From NCBI GenBank assembly GCA_964527795.1, contig CAZGOS010000011.1:1-30812 (forward strand): a DNA stretch of 30,812 bases, given 5' to 3'. How positions within the stretch are numbered: the stretch's first letter is position 1; each line of letters opens with the position of its first letter. A program made the translations under genes and the position numbers. Source of the stretch: SMXL01 sp964527795. Lineage in GTDB: Bacteria > Bacteroidota > Rhodothermia > Rhodothermales > UBA10348. Positions 1 to 8,328 of this stretch are shown here, in pieces. The notes under the pieces were generated by a model, which was not told the DNA's origin, searched no databases, and saw nothing but the letters and a program-made list of their open reading frames with translations.

Positions 1-2
1 GA

Positions 3-1226
3 TGCCTGAAAACCGACGACCGGATTGAAGACGACTATACGGTCCGGTATCACGACAAAGCGCTTCTGCGCACGGAATACCGAACGCCGACCCTTGAACC
101 GAAAAATCTGTCCGGATTATGGCGTTGGACCGACTGGTTACCCGTTTCGCAGCCCGGCACTCAGGTCGCCGGATCCATCTGCTACAGAAGTGAAGGGCTG
201 GCTGAAGCTCTGGGATTATCCGATCTCTGGATCTCGTTCCACGGCTACTGGCCTGAGAAGGGTGCGAACTGTCCGACGACAACCTTCAAGGACATGGAGG
301 CGGTCACTACCCTCCAGCGGCTCTACGACTATGATGTACCCGGCTTGATCTGCGCATCGGCCGGAAATACGGCCCGTGCGTTCGCCTATTTCGGTGGGCT
401 TGAGAACTACCCGATTCTGCTCGTGATGGCGGAAAAGCACGTGAAGAGAATCTGGGTGCCGGCGAATCATCCGACGGATTCCGTTCAGATCATCGGAATC
501 GCTGGAGGTGACTACAACGATGCCGTTGACGTTACTTCCAGCGTGCTGGAACTGAACGGGTGGCGAAGGGAAGGAGGTGTGTACAACGTCGCCCGCCGGG
601 ACGGAATCGGATCCCTGATTCTTACTGCGATCGAGACAATGAACGAGATGCCCAGGCACTATTTCCAGGGTGTGGGCGGAGGCCCTGGACCGATAGGAGT
701 ACATGAGATGGCGCTGCGCGCGATCGAAGCCGGCATGACACCGGGACCCGTACCCAGGCAGCACCTGTCCCAGAACAAGGCGTTCTGTCCAATTCATGAA
801 GCCTGGCAACGGCGATTACCGGAGATCGCAGCCACGCCCTATGCGGTCCACCCTGAGGTTTATTCCGATTATCTGGTCAACCGCTCTCCGGCATACGCCG
901 TGAGCGGGGGTCTGTTTGACGTCCTTCTTGAGTCGAATGGAGAGACGTACGCTGTGAGCATGGACGCGGCGGAAGAAGCAAACGAGCTCTTTACGCAGAC
1001 CGAAGGCACTGGCACCCTTTCACCAGGAGCCGTCGCTCTTGCGTCACTTCGACAGGCCATTGAATCGGATACCATCGATCGTGATGAAACCGTCCTGCTG
1101 AATATCTCCGGTGGCGGGCAGCAGAAGTTTTTCGAGGAAAATGATACTAAAACGATTGATCCCGTAGCGGTGGTCTTAAAAGAGGAAGCCGTAAAACTCG
1201 GCCGGGAAATCATTCTTTCGGCCTAG
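3..1226 (+). CDS. Cysteate synthase, PLP-dependent (5' end cut by window)
   Basis: This is a threonine-synthase-fold PLP enzyme that makes L-cysteate from O-phosphoserine and sulfite. The open frame runs from the first complete codon at position 3, so the true start lies before the window, probably by only a few residues. Visible landmarks in order are an EDDYTVRYHD..LLRTEY N-terminal segment, GYWPEKGAN, TTFKDMEA with the presumed PLP-binding lysine, the ASAGNT phosphate-binding motif, GGVYNVARRDG, HYFQGVGGGPG and the C-terminal LLNISGGG. These match the remembered Methanosarcina cysteate synthase block by block, and better than a generic threonine synthase. In archaea the product feeds coenzyme M; in Bacteroidota cysteate is the head group precursor of sulfonolipids (capnine type), which is the likelier role here. 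The next gene is 194 bp away and looks unrelated. Confidence 0.88.
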   Translation, partial: CLKTDDRIEDDYTVRYHDKALLRTEYRTPTLEPKNLSGLWRWTDWLPVSQPGTQVAGSICYRSEGLAEALGLSDLWISFHGYWPEKGANCPTTTFKDMEAVTTLQRLYDYDVPGLICASAGNTARAFAYFGGLENYPILLVMAEKHVKRIWVPANHPTDSVQIIGIAGGDYNDAVDVTSSVLELNGWRREGGVYNVARRDGIGSLILTAIETMNEMPRHYFQGVGGGPGPIGVHEMALRAIEAGMTPGPVPRQHLSQNKAFCPIHEAWQRRLPEIAATPYAVHPEVYSDYLVNRSPAYAVSGGLFDVLLESNGETYAVSMDAAEEANELFTQTEGTGTLSPGAVALASLRQAIESDTIDRDETVLLNISGGGQQKFFEENDTKTIDPVAVVLKEEAVKLGREIILSA

Positions 1227-1420
1227 GATTGTCGGTGAAAACAGATTTTTCTTCGTTTATATGGACATTGGCAACTTGTAACTGTGTGTTACTCATACCC
1301 GCATACGATTCTCGATAGACACGACCATCAGTTGTTTTACAATAACATTAGACGCACAAAATCGCAGATGTGTATGACACGTGGCTTCTTGATAGTATCA
1401 ATAGAAAATAGTCGGTTGGA

Positions 1421-2557
1421 ATGAAGAGAGCGTTTCATAACCTGTCGATGCTATTCGTCGCATTGGCGCTGGCCCTGCTCTTTTCTGAGGGTTTCATTCG
1501 GATAACGGTTCCTCAAAGTCTTAGCGGATCCTGGCGCATTGCGACGGCGACGGGATTACTGGTTAACAAATCGAACGGGTCCGCGCGACATCAACAGGAT
1601 GACAGAGTTGTAGTCTATCGGTTCTTTGAGCCTCATCTCAGAGATACCTCGCCAAAACGTGGTGTGCGCAAAATTCTGACTCTTGGAGATTCTTTTACGT
1701 TTGGCTGGCTTCTCGAACATGAAGACACCTATGTCTCACAACTGCAGAAGTCTATAGACAAAGAGTTCGGGCCGGATGAGTTTCAGTTGCTGAACGCCGC
1801 CGCTGGAGGTTGGGGAACCTCTGACTATACGGCCTTTGTTGAAGAAAGGGGTAGTCTGACTGATCCGGAGATTGTACTTGTATTTTTAAATGGAGCTGAC
1901 ATCGGGCGAAGCATTAGAAACGGTCTCTTCACTCTGGCGGATTCAACAAGCCTGACACTTCAACGCCACTATCAGCCCGTCTCAAGTCTGAAAAAGTATG
2001 TCAATTCATTTCCTGGCTATCAGTGGCTGCTCGAGCATTCCCACCTAGTCCAGTTCCTGAGAACGTCGGCCGTAATTCTACTTAGTAATCAACAGGCTGA
2101 GAATAAATCAGCTCCGATTGAGCGCGGGGAGGTATCCGACCCTGAATCAATGGACCATGAAATCAAGCGTGAAACGGCGATTCGACTCGGATCCGCGCTG
2201 TTTCACCGACTTAAATCATGGTGCGACGAAAAAAAGATGACATTGGTCGTCGTTGGAATATCAAGACGTGATCCACTAGAAAGGGTTCGAACTTCCGCAC
2301 CCACACAGGCATTTCTATATAAAAGTGACGAATTTTTTCGAGAGCTGGGAGTGCCTTATTTCGATGCGACTCCACAGATTCGGGACATTATCGGAGAAAA
2401 TCCAGAACGTTATGTGATTAACGGAGACCCCCATCCAAACGAAAATGGAGCCAGTGCTGTTGCACGGGTCTCGTGGCCGTTCCTCTCGCAGGTGCTACAT
2501 GACCATCTGTTGGTATCCAGTCAAGAGTCCCAGGTAGTTGATCAACGTAGTCTCTAA
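1421..2557 (+). CDS. Membrane-anchored SGNH/GDSL-hydrolase-like protein
   Basis: The 378-residue protein starts with a short basic stretch and one hydrophobic segment at about residues 8-22, so it is probably anchored with its catalytic domain outside the inner membrane. The SGNH signatures are visible: GDSFTFG with the nucleophile Ser91, an AAGGWGTSDY block, and a C-terminal NGDPHPNENG that supplies the Asp and His of the triad. Members hydrolyse esters or acetyl groups, often on polysaccharides. It lies 36 bp before the carbamoyltransferase on the same strand and so is likely co-transcribed with it. The substrate cannot be read from the sequence. The ATG start is supported by the hydrophobic segment that follows it. 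Confidence 0.75.
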   Translation: MKRAFHNLSMLFVALALALLFSEGFIRITVPQSLSGSWRIATATGLLVNKSNGSARHQQDDRVVVYRFFEPHLRDTSPKRGVRKILTLGDSFTFGWLLEHEDTYVSQLQKSIDKEFGPDEFQLLNAAAGGWGTSDYTAFVEERGSLTDPEIVLVFLNGADIGRSIRNGLFTLADSTSLTLQRHYQPVSSLKKYVNSFPGYQWLLEHSHLVQFLRTSAVILLSNQQAENKSAPIERGEVSDPESMDHEIKRETAIRLGSALFHRLKSWCDEKKMTLVVVGISRRDPLERVRTSAPTQAFLYKSDEFFRELGVPYFDATPQIRDIIGENPERYVINGDPHPNENGASAVARVSWPFLSQVLHDHLLVSSQESQVVDQRSL

Positions 2558-2593
2558 TAAGACCGCTGTTCTGGACGCACGCGTTGGAATAGA

Positions 2594-4420
2594 ATGAAAC
2601 AATACATACTCGGCATATCAGCTTTCTATCACGATTCCGCAGCTTGCTTAATTCGAGGCGAAGAAATCATAGCAGCTGCACAAGAAGAGCGGTTCACACG
2701 GAAAAAACATGATCACCGCTTTCCTGAACATGCTGTTAGCTATTGTCTCAGCGAAGCCGGGATAACAATCGACGATGTGGATCATGTTGCATTCTATGAT
2801 AAACCATGGCTCAAATTTGAACGGCTCCTCGAAACCTATCTCAGCTTTGCTCCCTTTGGAATTCGTTCTTTTCTAATGGCCATGCCGTTATGGCTAAAAG
2901 AGAAGCTTTGGATGGACCAGACGATTAAGGACAAAATCGGCTACGAAAAAGATCTGTTTTTCCCAGAGCATCACCAATCTCACGCGGCGTCTGCCTTTTT
3001 GCCATCCCCATTCGAGCACGCGGCCATTCTTACAATAGATGGAGTTGGCGAATGGGCTACGGCCTCATGTGGAGTCGGAAAAGGAAACAAAGTTGATTTG
3101 CTGTCCGAATTGCGTTTTCCACACAGTTTAGGCCTTCTATATTCCGCTTTCACCTATTACACGGGATTCAAAGTCAATTCGGGAGAATACAAAGTGATGG
3201 GTCTCGCCCCGTACGGTGAGCCAAAATACAGCCAACTAATCCTGGATGAGTTAATGGACTTGCGTGACGACGGCTCATTCCGTCTCAATATGAAGTTCTT
3301 TAATTACTGCCACGGCTTAACGATGACGTCTGAGGCATTTCATGGGCTCTTCGGTGGTCCACCTCGAAAGCCGGAATCGCAGATTACGCAACGCGAGATG
3401 GACCTCGCCCGTTCGGTGCAAGATGTTACGGAGGAGATCATGCTACGCATGGCCCGGTATGTTCGGCGCGAAACAGGTGAAAAAAACCTCTGTCTGGCTG
3501 GAGGATGTGCGCTCAACTGCGTAGCCAATGGAATAATCCTGCGCGAAAGCATTTTTGATGATATCTGGATTCAGCCTGCCGCTGGTGATGCCGGTGGCGC
3601 CCTGGGGGCAGCATTGTTCACCTGGTTTCATACCCTTGATAATCCACGCTCCGTTAAAGAAGGGGAAGACTCACAAAAGGGTTCACATCTAGGGCCATCC
3701 TACACAAACCATGCAATCGAACGATGGCTTCAGAAAAGAAACATTCCATATCACATTGGAAATCCCACGGAAACCACAATCGATGAGACGGCCGATCTGT
3801 TGGCGGAAGGGAAAGTAGTCGGTTGGTTTTCAGGACGAATGGAGTTTGGTCCGCGGGCTCTGGGCTGTCGCAGTATTCTTGGAGATCCTCGCTCCAAAAA
3901 TATGCAGTCGTTGATGAACCTGAAAATCAAGTATCGAGAGTCATTTCGGCCTTTTGCGCCATCATGCTTGAGAGAGGAGGTTTCAGAATATTTTGAGCTC
4001 GATCGAGAATCGCCATATATGCTGCTTGTGGCCCCTGTAAAAAAGGAACGTCGCATTCGTATGGCGAAGGAAGAGAACCATCTATTCGGAATCGAGAAAT
4101 TGAATATCGCGCGGAGTGACCTGCCTGCCATAACACACATTGACTATTCAGCACGCGTACAGACTGTTGATAGAGTTACGAATCCACGCTACTATAAATT
4201 GATTGAAGCCTTTAAGAACAAAACGGGTTGCGCGGTGCTCGTGAATACCAGTTTTAACGTTCGTGGTGAACCGATCGTATGTACGATACAGGACGCATAC
4301 GTGTGTTTTATGCGAACAGAAATGGACGTACTTGTAATGGAGGACGTAATTCTATACAAACATGAGCAACCACCTCTGGTTGAAGACGAAGACTGGAGAA
4401 ACGTGTACGAACTCGACTGA
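2594..4420 (+). CDS. Carbamoyltransferase, NodU/TobZ family
   Basis: This 608-residue protein has both halves of the family. The N-terminal Kae1-like domain begins ILGISAFYHDSAACL and contains EERFTRKKHDHRFP and the metal-binding HHQSHAASAF. The C-terminal YrdC-like domain contains FSGRMEFGPRALGCRSILGDPR and RESFRPFAPS. Family members carbamoylate a hydroxyl of a sugar or natural product using carbamoyl phosphate and ATP. Length and motif order are normal. It is preceded by an SGNH protein and followed after 19 bp by an SxtJ-like membrane protein and then a DUF5989-like peptide, a grouping recurrent in Gram-negative genomes. The acceptor is unknown; a surface glycan or lipid is plausible given the membrane partners. 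Confidence 0.9.
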   Translation: MKQYILGISAFYHDSAACLIRGEEIIAAAQEERFTRKKHDHRFPEHAVSYCLSEAGITIDDVDHVAFYDKPWLKFERLLETYLSFAPFGIRSFLMAMPLWLKEKLWMDQTIKDKIGYEKDLFFPEHHQSHAASAFLPSPFEHAAILTIDGVGEWATASCGVGKGNKVDLLSELRFPHSLGLLYSAFTYYTGFKVNSGEYKVMGLAPYGEPKYSQLILDELMDLRDDGSFRLNMKFFNYCHGLTMTSEAFHGLFGGPPRKPESQITQREMDLARSVQDVTEEIMLRMARYVRRETGEKNLCLAGGCALNCVANGIILRESIFDDIWIQPAAGDAGGALGAALFTWFHTLDNPRSVKEGEDSQKGSHLGPSYTNHAIERWLQKRNIPYHIGNPTETTIDETADLLAEGKVVGWFSGRMEFGPRALGCRSILGDPRSKNMQSLMNLKIKYRESFRPFAPSCLREEVSEYFELDRESPYMLLVAPVKKERRIRMAKEENHLFGIEKLNIARSDLPAITHIDYSARVQTVDRVTNPRYYKLIEAFKNKTGCAVLVNTSFNVRGEPIVCTIQDAYVCFMRTEMDVLVMEDVILYKHEQPPLVEDEDWRNVYELD

Positions 4421-4439
4421 AGCCTCGTGAGCATTTGAA

Positions 4440-4838
4440 ATGAATAAAGAAAATAAAACCAGAAAAGAGCTGCGAAAGTTCGGTCTTGTAATGACTGCCC
4501 CGTTGTTGCTCATTGGCGCCTATTTGTGGTGGAAAAACCGTGTCGGCTTTCCTTACGTACTTGGCGCGTCCGCATTTTTCTTTTTCTCAGGACTGGTATT
4601 CCCTCAACTGCTTCGTCCCATTGAGAAGATGTGGTTGAAATTCGCAGAGATATTGGGAGCAATTATGACCCGCGTCATATTAACAGTGTTCTTTTTTCTC
4701 GTGGTCACACCCTTCGGGCTTGCGCTCCGGCTTCTTGGCAAGGATCTGCTGAGCCTTCGATATGATGAAAAACTAGAGAGCTACTGGGTGCCTGTTGAGG
4801 AAGATGGTCCAACTACGCGCCCGCTAAAACCTTACTGA
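4440..4838 (+). CDS. SxtJ-like small membrane protein
   Basis: A 132-residue protein with a basic N-terminus (KENKTRKELRKFG) and about three hydrophobic segments, near residues 15-30, 36-56 and 72-96, ending in a soluble tail with ESYWVPV. The pattern and the position straight after a carbamoyltransferase match the SxtJ family, named for the saxitoxin cluster but widespread and without a proven function. It is 19 bp from the gene before it and 28 bp from the one after it, so it is very likely part of the same operon. The name rests on context and overall pattern more than on a diagnostic motif. Confidence 0.7.
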   Translation: MNKENKTRKELRKFGLVMTAPLLLIGAYLWWKNRVGFPYVLGASAFFFFSGLVFPQLLRPIEKMWLKFAEILGAIMTRVILTVFFFLVVTPFGLALRLLGKDLLSLRYDEKLESYWVPVEEDGPTTRPLKPY

Positions 4839-4866
4839 TTTATTCTAACTGAAAATCGAGTAGTCA

Positions 4867-5019
4867 ATGATTTCGAAGTTTGGGATGATTTGGGATTTTC
4901 TGAAAGTGAGACAAAAGTGGTGGCTTGCGCCTATAGTCGTAATGCTGTTGTTACTCGGCCTGTTGATCGTACTTACACAGGGATCTGCAGTAGCCCCATT
5001 TATTTATACGCTTTTTTAG
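4867..5019 (+). CDS. DUF5989-like 50-residue membrane peptide
   Basis: A short open frame of 50 codons plus TAG. It reads MISKFGMIWDFLKVRQKWWL followed by a single hydrophobic segment (about residues 21-37) and ends QGSAVAPFIYTLF. The FLK-R-KWWL...P start and the SAVAPFIYTLF end are the hallmarks of the DUF5989 family, which is nearly always found beside carbamoyltransferase and SxtJ-like genes. It follows the SxtJ-like gene by 28 bp on the same strand. Its function is unknown; a single-pass membrane partner of the complex is a reasonable guess. Confidence 0.8.
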   Translation: MISKFGMIWDFLKVRQKWWLAPIVVMLLLLGLLIVLTQGSAVAPFIYTLF

Positions 5020-5115
5020 AATCTATTTAAACGTCACCCTGGAGTACTACGTTTGCGATATTTGAATCCGTAATGCCGTCGAAGATTTGGATCAAAATGG
5101 AACGATCAGTTTACA

Positions 5116-6651
5116 TCACCGTCCATATTTTTTAGTCAGTCCGCAAAGTCTACGCGCGCACGTGGCGACAATTTGTCGCTTTTGCACCCGCCACTCCCAA
5201 TTTCCCTCGGATGTACCGGGCGTATTCATGCGCGCCCTGGAATCGAGGCAGAGAATATCCTGCAGCGGAAAGATGACCGTGTTCGCATCTGATGCCATCA
5301 ACGCTTCGATTCCCGTCCATACGACTTCTGATTCCGGCTTCCCCTCCAGCTTCAGATAGTCGCGGGTGAACGAACGAATTCGTTCCATTTCCTCTTCATC
5401 GTCGCTTTCGCCGGGGTGTTGCCACCAGCCGAGCAAAGTGTCGTTGTCATGGGTGCCTGTGTATGCGACCAGGTCTTCTTTCAGGTTGTGCGGCAGATAG
5501 TCTCCGTCCATTTCACCGTCCAATGCAAACTGAAGAATGGCCATACCCGGGAAACCAAATTCAGCCATTAGATCCGTTACCTCGTCTGTAATGACGCCGA
5601 GGTTTTCGGCGATAATCGGCATCCTGCCGAAATACGCCTCCAGGGCCCGAAAGAAATCGGCACCGGGGCCCTTGACCCAGCGACCATTTACAGCTGTCTC
5701 TTCGCTCGCAGGCACTTCCCAGTAAGCCTCAAATCCCCTGAAATGATCCAGGCGGACCAGGTCCACGAGGTTCAGAATGCGACTGAGACGACGTATCCAC
5801 CACCAATACCCGGTCTCCTTAACCGCTTCCCAGTCATATATCGGATTCCCCCAATATTGCCCCGTCTCGCTGAAGTAATCGGGTGGTACACCGGCGACGA
5901 CCGTCGGATAGCCTGAAGCGTCGAGTTCGAAGATATCCCTGTGAGACCAGACGTCGGCTGAATTCTGCGCCACATATATGGGAAGATCTCCGACGATGCC
6001 GACGCCGCTGCCATTCGCGTGCGATCGAAGCGCTTCCCATTGCCGCTGGAAAACATACTGCCCGAAACAGATACGATCGTACGTTGACCCATACCGCTCA
6101 CGCACCTCGCCGAGTGCGTGTTTCTCCCTGCCGACCAGCTCCGGCGACCATTGCATCCAGACGGACCCCGGATGAACCGACTGCAGCGTCTCGAACAGCG
6201 CATAGTCCTCCAGCCAGTGGCTTTCGCACTCGCACCACGTTTCGAACCCGCTCCGCTCCTGCGAATCCGCATTACGGGAAAACGAAACGAATGCCTGCTG
6301 AAGCATGTCCTTCTTAAACGACACAACCCGCGCGTAGTCGACCCGGTCAATTTCGAACGGCCGCTCCGGCTTGAGATCCTCCGATGTGAGCAGACCCATC
6401 TCTCGAAGCGTTTCCGGGCAGATCAGAAGCGTATTTCCTGCAAAGGTTGAAGGGCTCATGTAAGGAGAAAACCCCGGCCCGATTGGAACCGTTGGAAGGA
6501 TTTGCCAGACGGATTGCCCCGCTTCAGCAAGAAAATCGACGAAATCAAACGCATTCCGCCCTAAATCGCCGATGCCGTAAGCGGACGGAAGAGACGTGAT
6601 GTGCAGCAATATTCCACTGCTTCTTTCCGTTTTCATAGGATTATCGCCCAT
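5116..6651 (-). CDS. malQ: 4-alpha-glucanotransferase (amylomaltase, GH77)
   Basis: Transfers alpha-1,4-glucan segments between maltooligosaccharides in the cytoplasm, in glycogen and maltodextrin metabolism. The 511-residue length is typical of the short bacterial type. SSGILLHITSLPS and GIGDLG open the protein, VRLDHFRGFEAYW carries the nucleophile Asp302, IIAENLGVI the acid/base Glu349, and TGTHDNDT the stabilising Asp402. The C-terminus (GTSEGNWEWR) is complete. The start at 6651 is the longest form; Met6 (6636) fits the usual family start equally well and neither has a clear Shine-Dalgarno sequence. It is divergent from the YaaW-like gene across a 112-bp AT-rich gap and has no sugar-metabolism neighbours. 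Confidence 0.95.
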   Translation of the reverse strand: MGDNPMKTERSSGILLHITSLPSAYGIGDLGRNAFDFVDFLAEAGQSVWQILPTVPIGPGFSPYMSPSTFAGNTLLICPETLREMGLLTSEDLKPERPFEIDRVDYARVVSFKKDMLQQAFVSFSRNADSQERSGFETWCECESHWLEDYALFETLQSVHPGSVWMQWSPELVGREKHALGEVRERYGSTYDRICFGQYVFQRQWEALRSHANGSGVGIVGDLPIYVAQNSADVWSHRDIFELDASGYPTVVAGVPPDYFSETGQYWGNPIYDWEAVKETGYWWWIRRLSRILNLVDLVRLDHFRGFEAYWEVPASEETAVNGRWVKGPGADFFRALEAYFGRMPIIAENLGVITDEVTDLMAEFGFPGMAILQFALDGEMDGDYLPHNLKEDLVAYTGTHDNDTLLGWWQHPGESDDEEEMERIRSFTRDYLKLEGKPESEVVWTGIEALMASDANTVIFPLQDILCLDSRARMNTPGTSEGNWEWRVQKRQIVATCARRLCGLTKKYGR

Positions 6652-6708
6652 CGATTGCTCGCGACGGTAGCAAGCCGATTGATTCGTAACAATGCCTTCA
6701 TTATTGGC

Positions 6709-6738
6709 GTATTATTTATTTTATGCAACTTTACACAA
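6709..6738 (-). promoter_or_regulatory. Possible sigma-70-like promoter for malQ
   Basis: In the AT-rich gap between divergent genes, the minus strand reads TTGTGT (6738-6733), an 18-bp spacer, then TAATAC (6714-6709). Transcription would begin near 6702, giving a leader of about 50 nt to the first malQ start. The match is by eye only, and promoters in Bacteroidota relatives may follow a different consensus. Confidence 0.25.
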
Positions 6739-6763
6739 TGCATGTTAAACGCTCTCGTCAACC

Positions 6764-7519
6764 ATGCACGAACTGCTGAATATCCTTGATCCCGCAGACT
6801 TTCGATTTCTGGCCGGGATTATCCAGAGTGATCTAAACCTGACGGACGATACGAAAATCGACCGATTGGTGACTGCATATGACGAAGATCCTTCTGAAGA
6901 AAACCGGGAAACTTTAATTGAACGGCTTGAAGGCGAAATCGGGTATCTCGGAAGTTCGGAAATCATGTACGGACTGCGTTATCTGACCGGCAGCGACCCC
7001 GGAGTTCCTTTTCAGGCCATTGTCAATGATGTCGCTGATGCGTTGAAAGTAGATCCGCCCGGTCTTGGCACGGACCGCGAGCAGGTGGAAGAAATTGCAG
7101 CAGCCTATGCGACGAAACAGTTTGCCAACCTTTCTCCTGAAGAACAGCAGCAGATGCTCGAGGATCTGGGCGTCGAAAGAGAGAAAGCCGAGGCATTTCT
7201 GAAACGATCAGCGGGTGTTTTTGCATTGCCGATGCTTATTGAAGCCTTCAATTATGTGATCGTACAGGGCCTCATCAAAACGATCATATTTGGAACGATC
7301 GCGAAGATCATCGGCCAGCAGTTGGCCAATCGTCTCTTCGCGTTTCTGGTAGGTCGGTTGCCGTGGTGGTTCAGTTGGATCGGCCCGGCTGCGTGGACCC
7401 TGTCGATCGGCTGGACAACCATTGATCTCCAGGGCCCCGCCAAGCGCAAGACGATACCTGTCGTTCTCTACCTTGGACTCTGCTCCATGCGCGAGCGCAC
7501 GGATGAAATTCCTGGATGA
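6764..7519 (+). CDS. YaaW/UPF0174 (DUF3944)-like protein
   Basis: A 251-residue protein. The N-terminus, DPADFRFLAGIIQ, resembles the LNDSDLDFLQ opening of the E. coli YaaW group. An acidic helical middle (about 30-150) leads to a hydrophobic helical part (about 150-215). The end GPAKRKTIPVVLYLGLCSMRER lines up with the conserved YaaW ending of the type A-R-TIP-VLQIAxLR. No catalytic motif is visible and the family has no established biochemical role. It is divergent from malQ and convergent with the aquaporin gene, so it is probably transcribed alone. Confidence 0.65.
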   Translation: MHELLNILDPADFRFLAGIIQSDLNLTDDTKIDRLVTAYDEDPSEENRETLIERLEGEIGYLGSSEIMYGLRYLTGSDPGVPFQAIVNDVADALKVDPPGLGTDREQVEEIAAAYATKQFANLSPEEQQQMLEDLGVEREKAEAFLKRSAGVFALPMLIEAFNYVIVQGLIKTIIFGTIAKIIGQQLANRLFAFLVGRLPWWFSWIGPAAWTLSIGWTTIDLQGPAKRKTIPVVLYLGLCSMRERTDEIPG

Positions 7520-7575
7520 AGTTCCCGGAAAAAATTCTCGGAAGCAGTAGAGGCTGAGTGATCTTCAGCTTGCCG

Positions 7576-8199
7576 TCACGAGTGCTGCATCTTGAATACG
7601 ACAGCAGCCAACGCTCCTCCCCCGAACGGTCCGACCAGGTAAAGCCAGATATCTGCGAACGATCCGTTCCCAACGAGGGAATCAACTACGATTGCGCCCA
7701 CACCAACGGCCGGGTTGAACGCTGCTCCCGAGATTCCACCCACCGCATAGGCGCCGGCCATCACCGTAAATCCGATGGCCAACCCGAAATAGGAATTGCC
7801 CGCTGTTTCGTCGGCCGTCGCCGTATTCAGAACGACGAGCACGAGTGCGAAGGTGAACAGAACCTCCGCAACGAGCGCAGGAAGTGTTCCACCGGTCGGT
7901 GCGGGTGCAAATGTGCCTGCGACCAACCAGAAACCGACCAGTGCGGCCAAGAGCCCGCCCACGACCTGATAGATCATATACTTCACGGCATCGCCTCCCT
8001 CAATCTTGCCGCGCATCAGAACTCCCAGCGTAACGGCGGGATTGTAGTGACCGCCTGAAATGTGGCCACCCATATAGACCATCACCATTAGAATCGTACC
8101 GATAGCAAGCGGTCCCAGCGGCGTATCTGCAGCAATGACCAAAGCGATTGTCAGGACCAGAAAAAACGTACCGATGAACTCCGTGATGTACTTACTCAT
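7576..8199 (-). CDS. Aquaporin / MIP-family channel with atypical second NPA box
   Basis: A 207-residue membrane channel with six hydrophobic helices. The first NPA box is GGHYNPAVT (Asn53) and the second is GAAFNPAVG (Asn162). The start at 8199 is chosen because a strong GGAGG lies 7 nt upstream of ATG and because the protein then opens MSKYITEFIGTFFLV, the usual MIP start; a longer in-frame extension to 8268 has no such support. Most MIP channels have Arg directly after the second NPA, as the main selectivity-filter residue. Here it is Val, so the pore may be wider or less selective than that of a classical water channel. It ends 56 bp from the convergent YaaW-like gene. Confidence 0.9.
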   Translation of the reverse strand: MSKYITEFIGTFFLVLTIALVIAADTPLGPLAIGTILMVMVYMGGHISGGHYNPAVTLGVLMRGKIEGGDAVKYMIYQVVGGLLAALVGFWLVAGTFAPAPTGGTLPALVAEVLFTFALVLVVLNTATADETAGNSYFGLAIGFTVMAGAYAVGGISGAAFNPAVGVGAIVVDSLVGNGSFADIWLYLVGPFGGGALAAVVFKMQHS

Positions 8200-8204
8200 C
8201 TGCG

Positions 8205-8215
8205 TGCCTCCGAAG
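8205..8215 (-). promoter_or_regulatory. Strong Shine-Dalgarno deciding the aquaporin start
   Basis: The minus strand reads CGGAGG followed by 7 nt and then ATG at 8199. It is one of the clearest ribosome binding sites in this window and is the reason for rejecting the longer upstream start. Confidence 0.75.
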
Positions 8216-8328
8216 AATTTGGGGAAATGCGACGAAGAAAGTATACGTAGTCGTACCAGCGGGGGCAAGAATGAACCATCAAACAGCCCTGAAACAGCTC
8301 CCGAACTCTACTTCGGCGGTCGGAAATG

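Noticed and set aside
216..809. A 197-codon open frame on the minus strand
   Set aside because: It lies wholly opposite the cysteate synthase frame, which shows family motifs throughout; the minus frame shows none.
5883..6450. Several open frames of 60-145 codons on the plus strand opposite malQ
   Set aside because: They are shadows of the GC-rich malQ coding strand: Arg/Pro-rich, no domain motifs, no ribosome sites.
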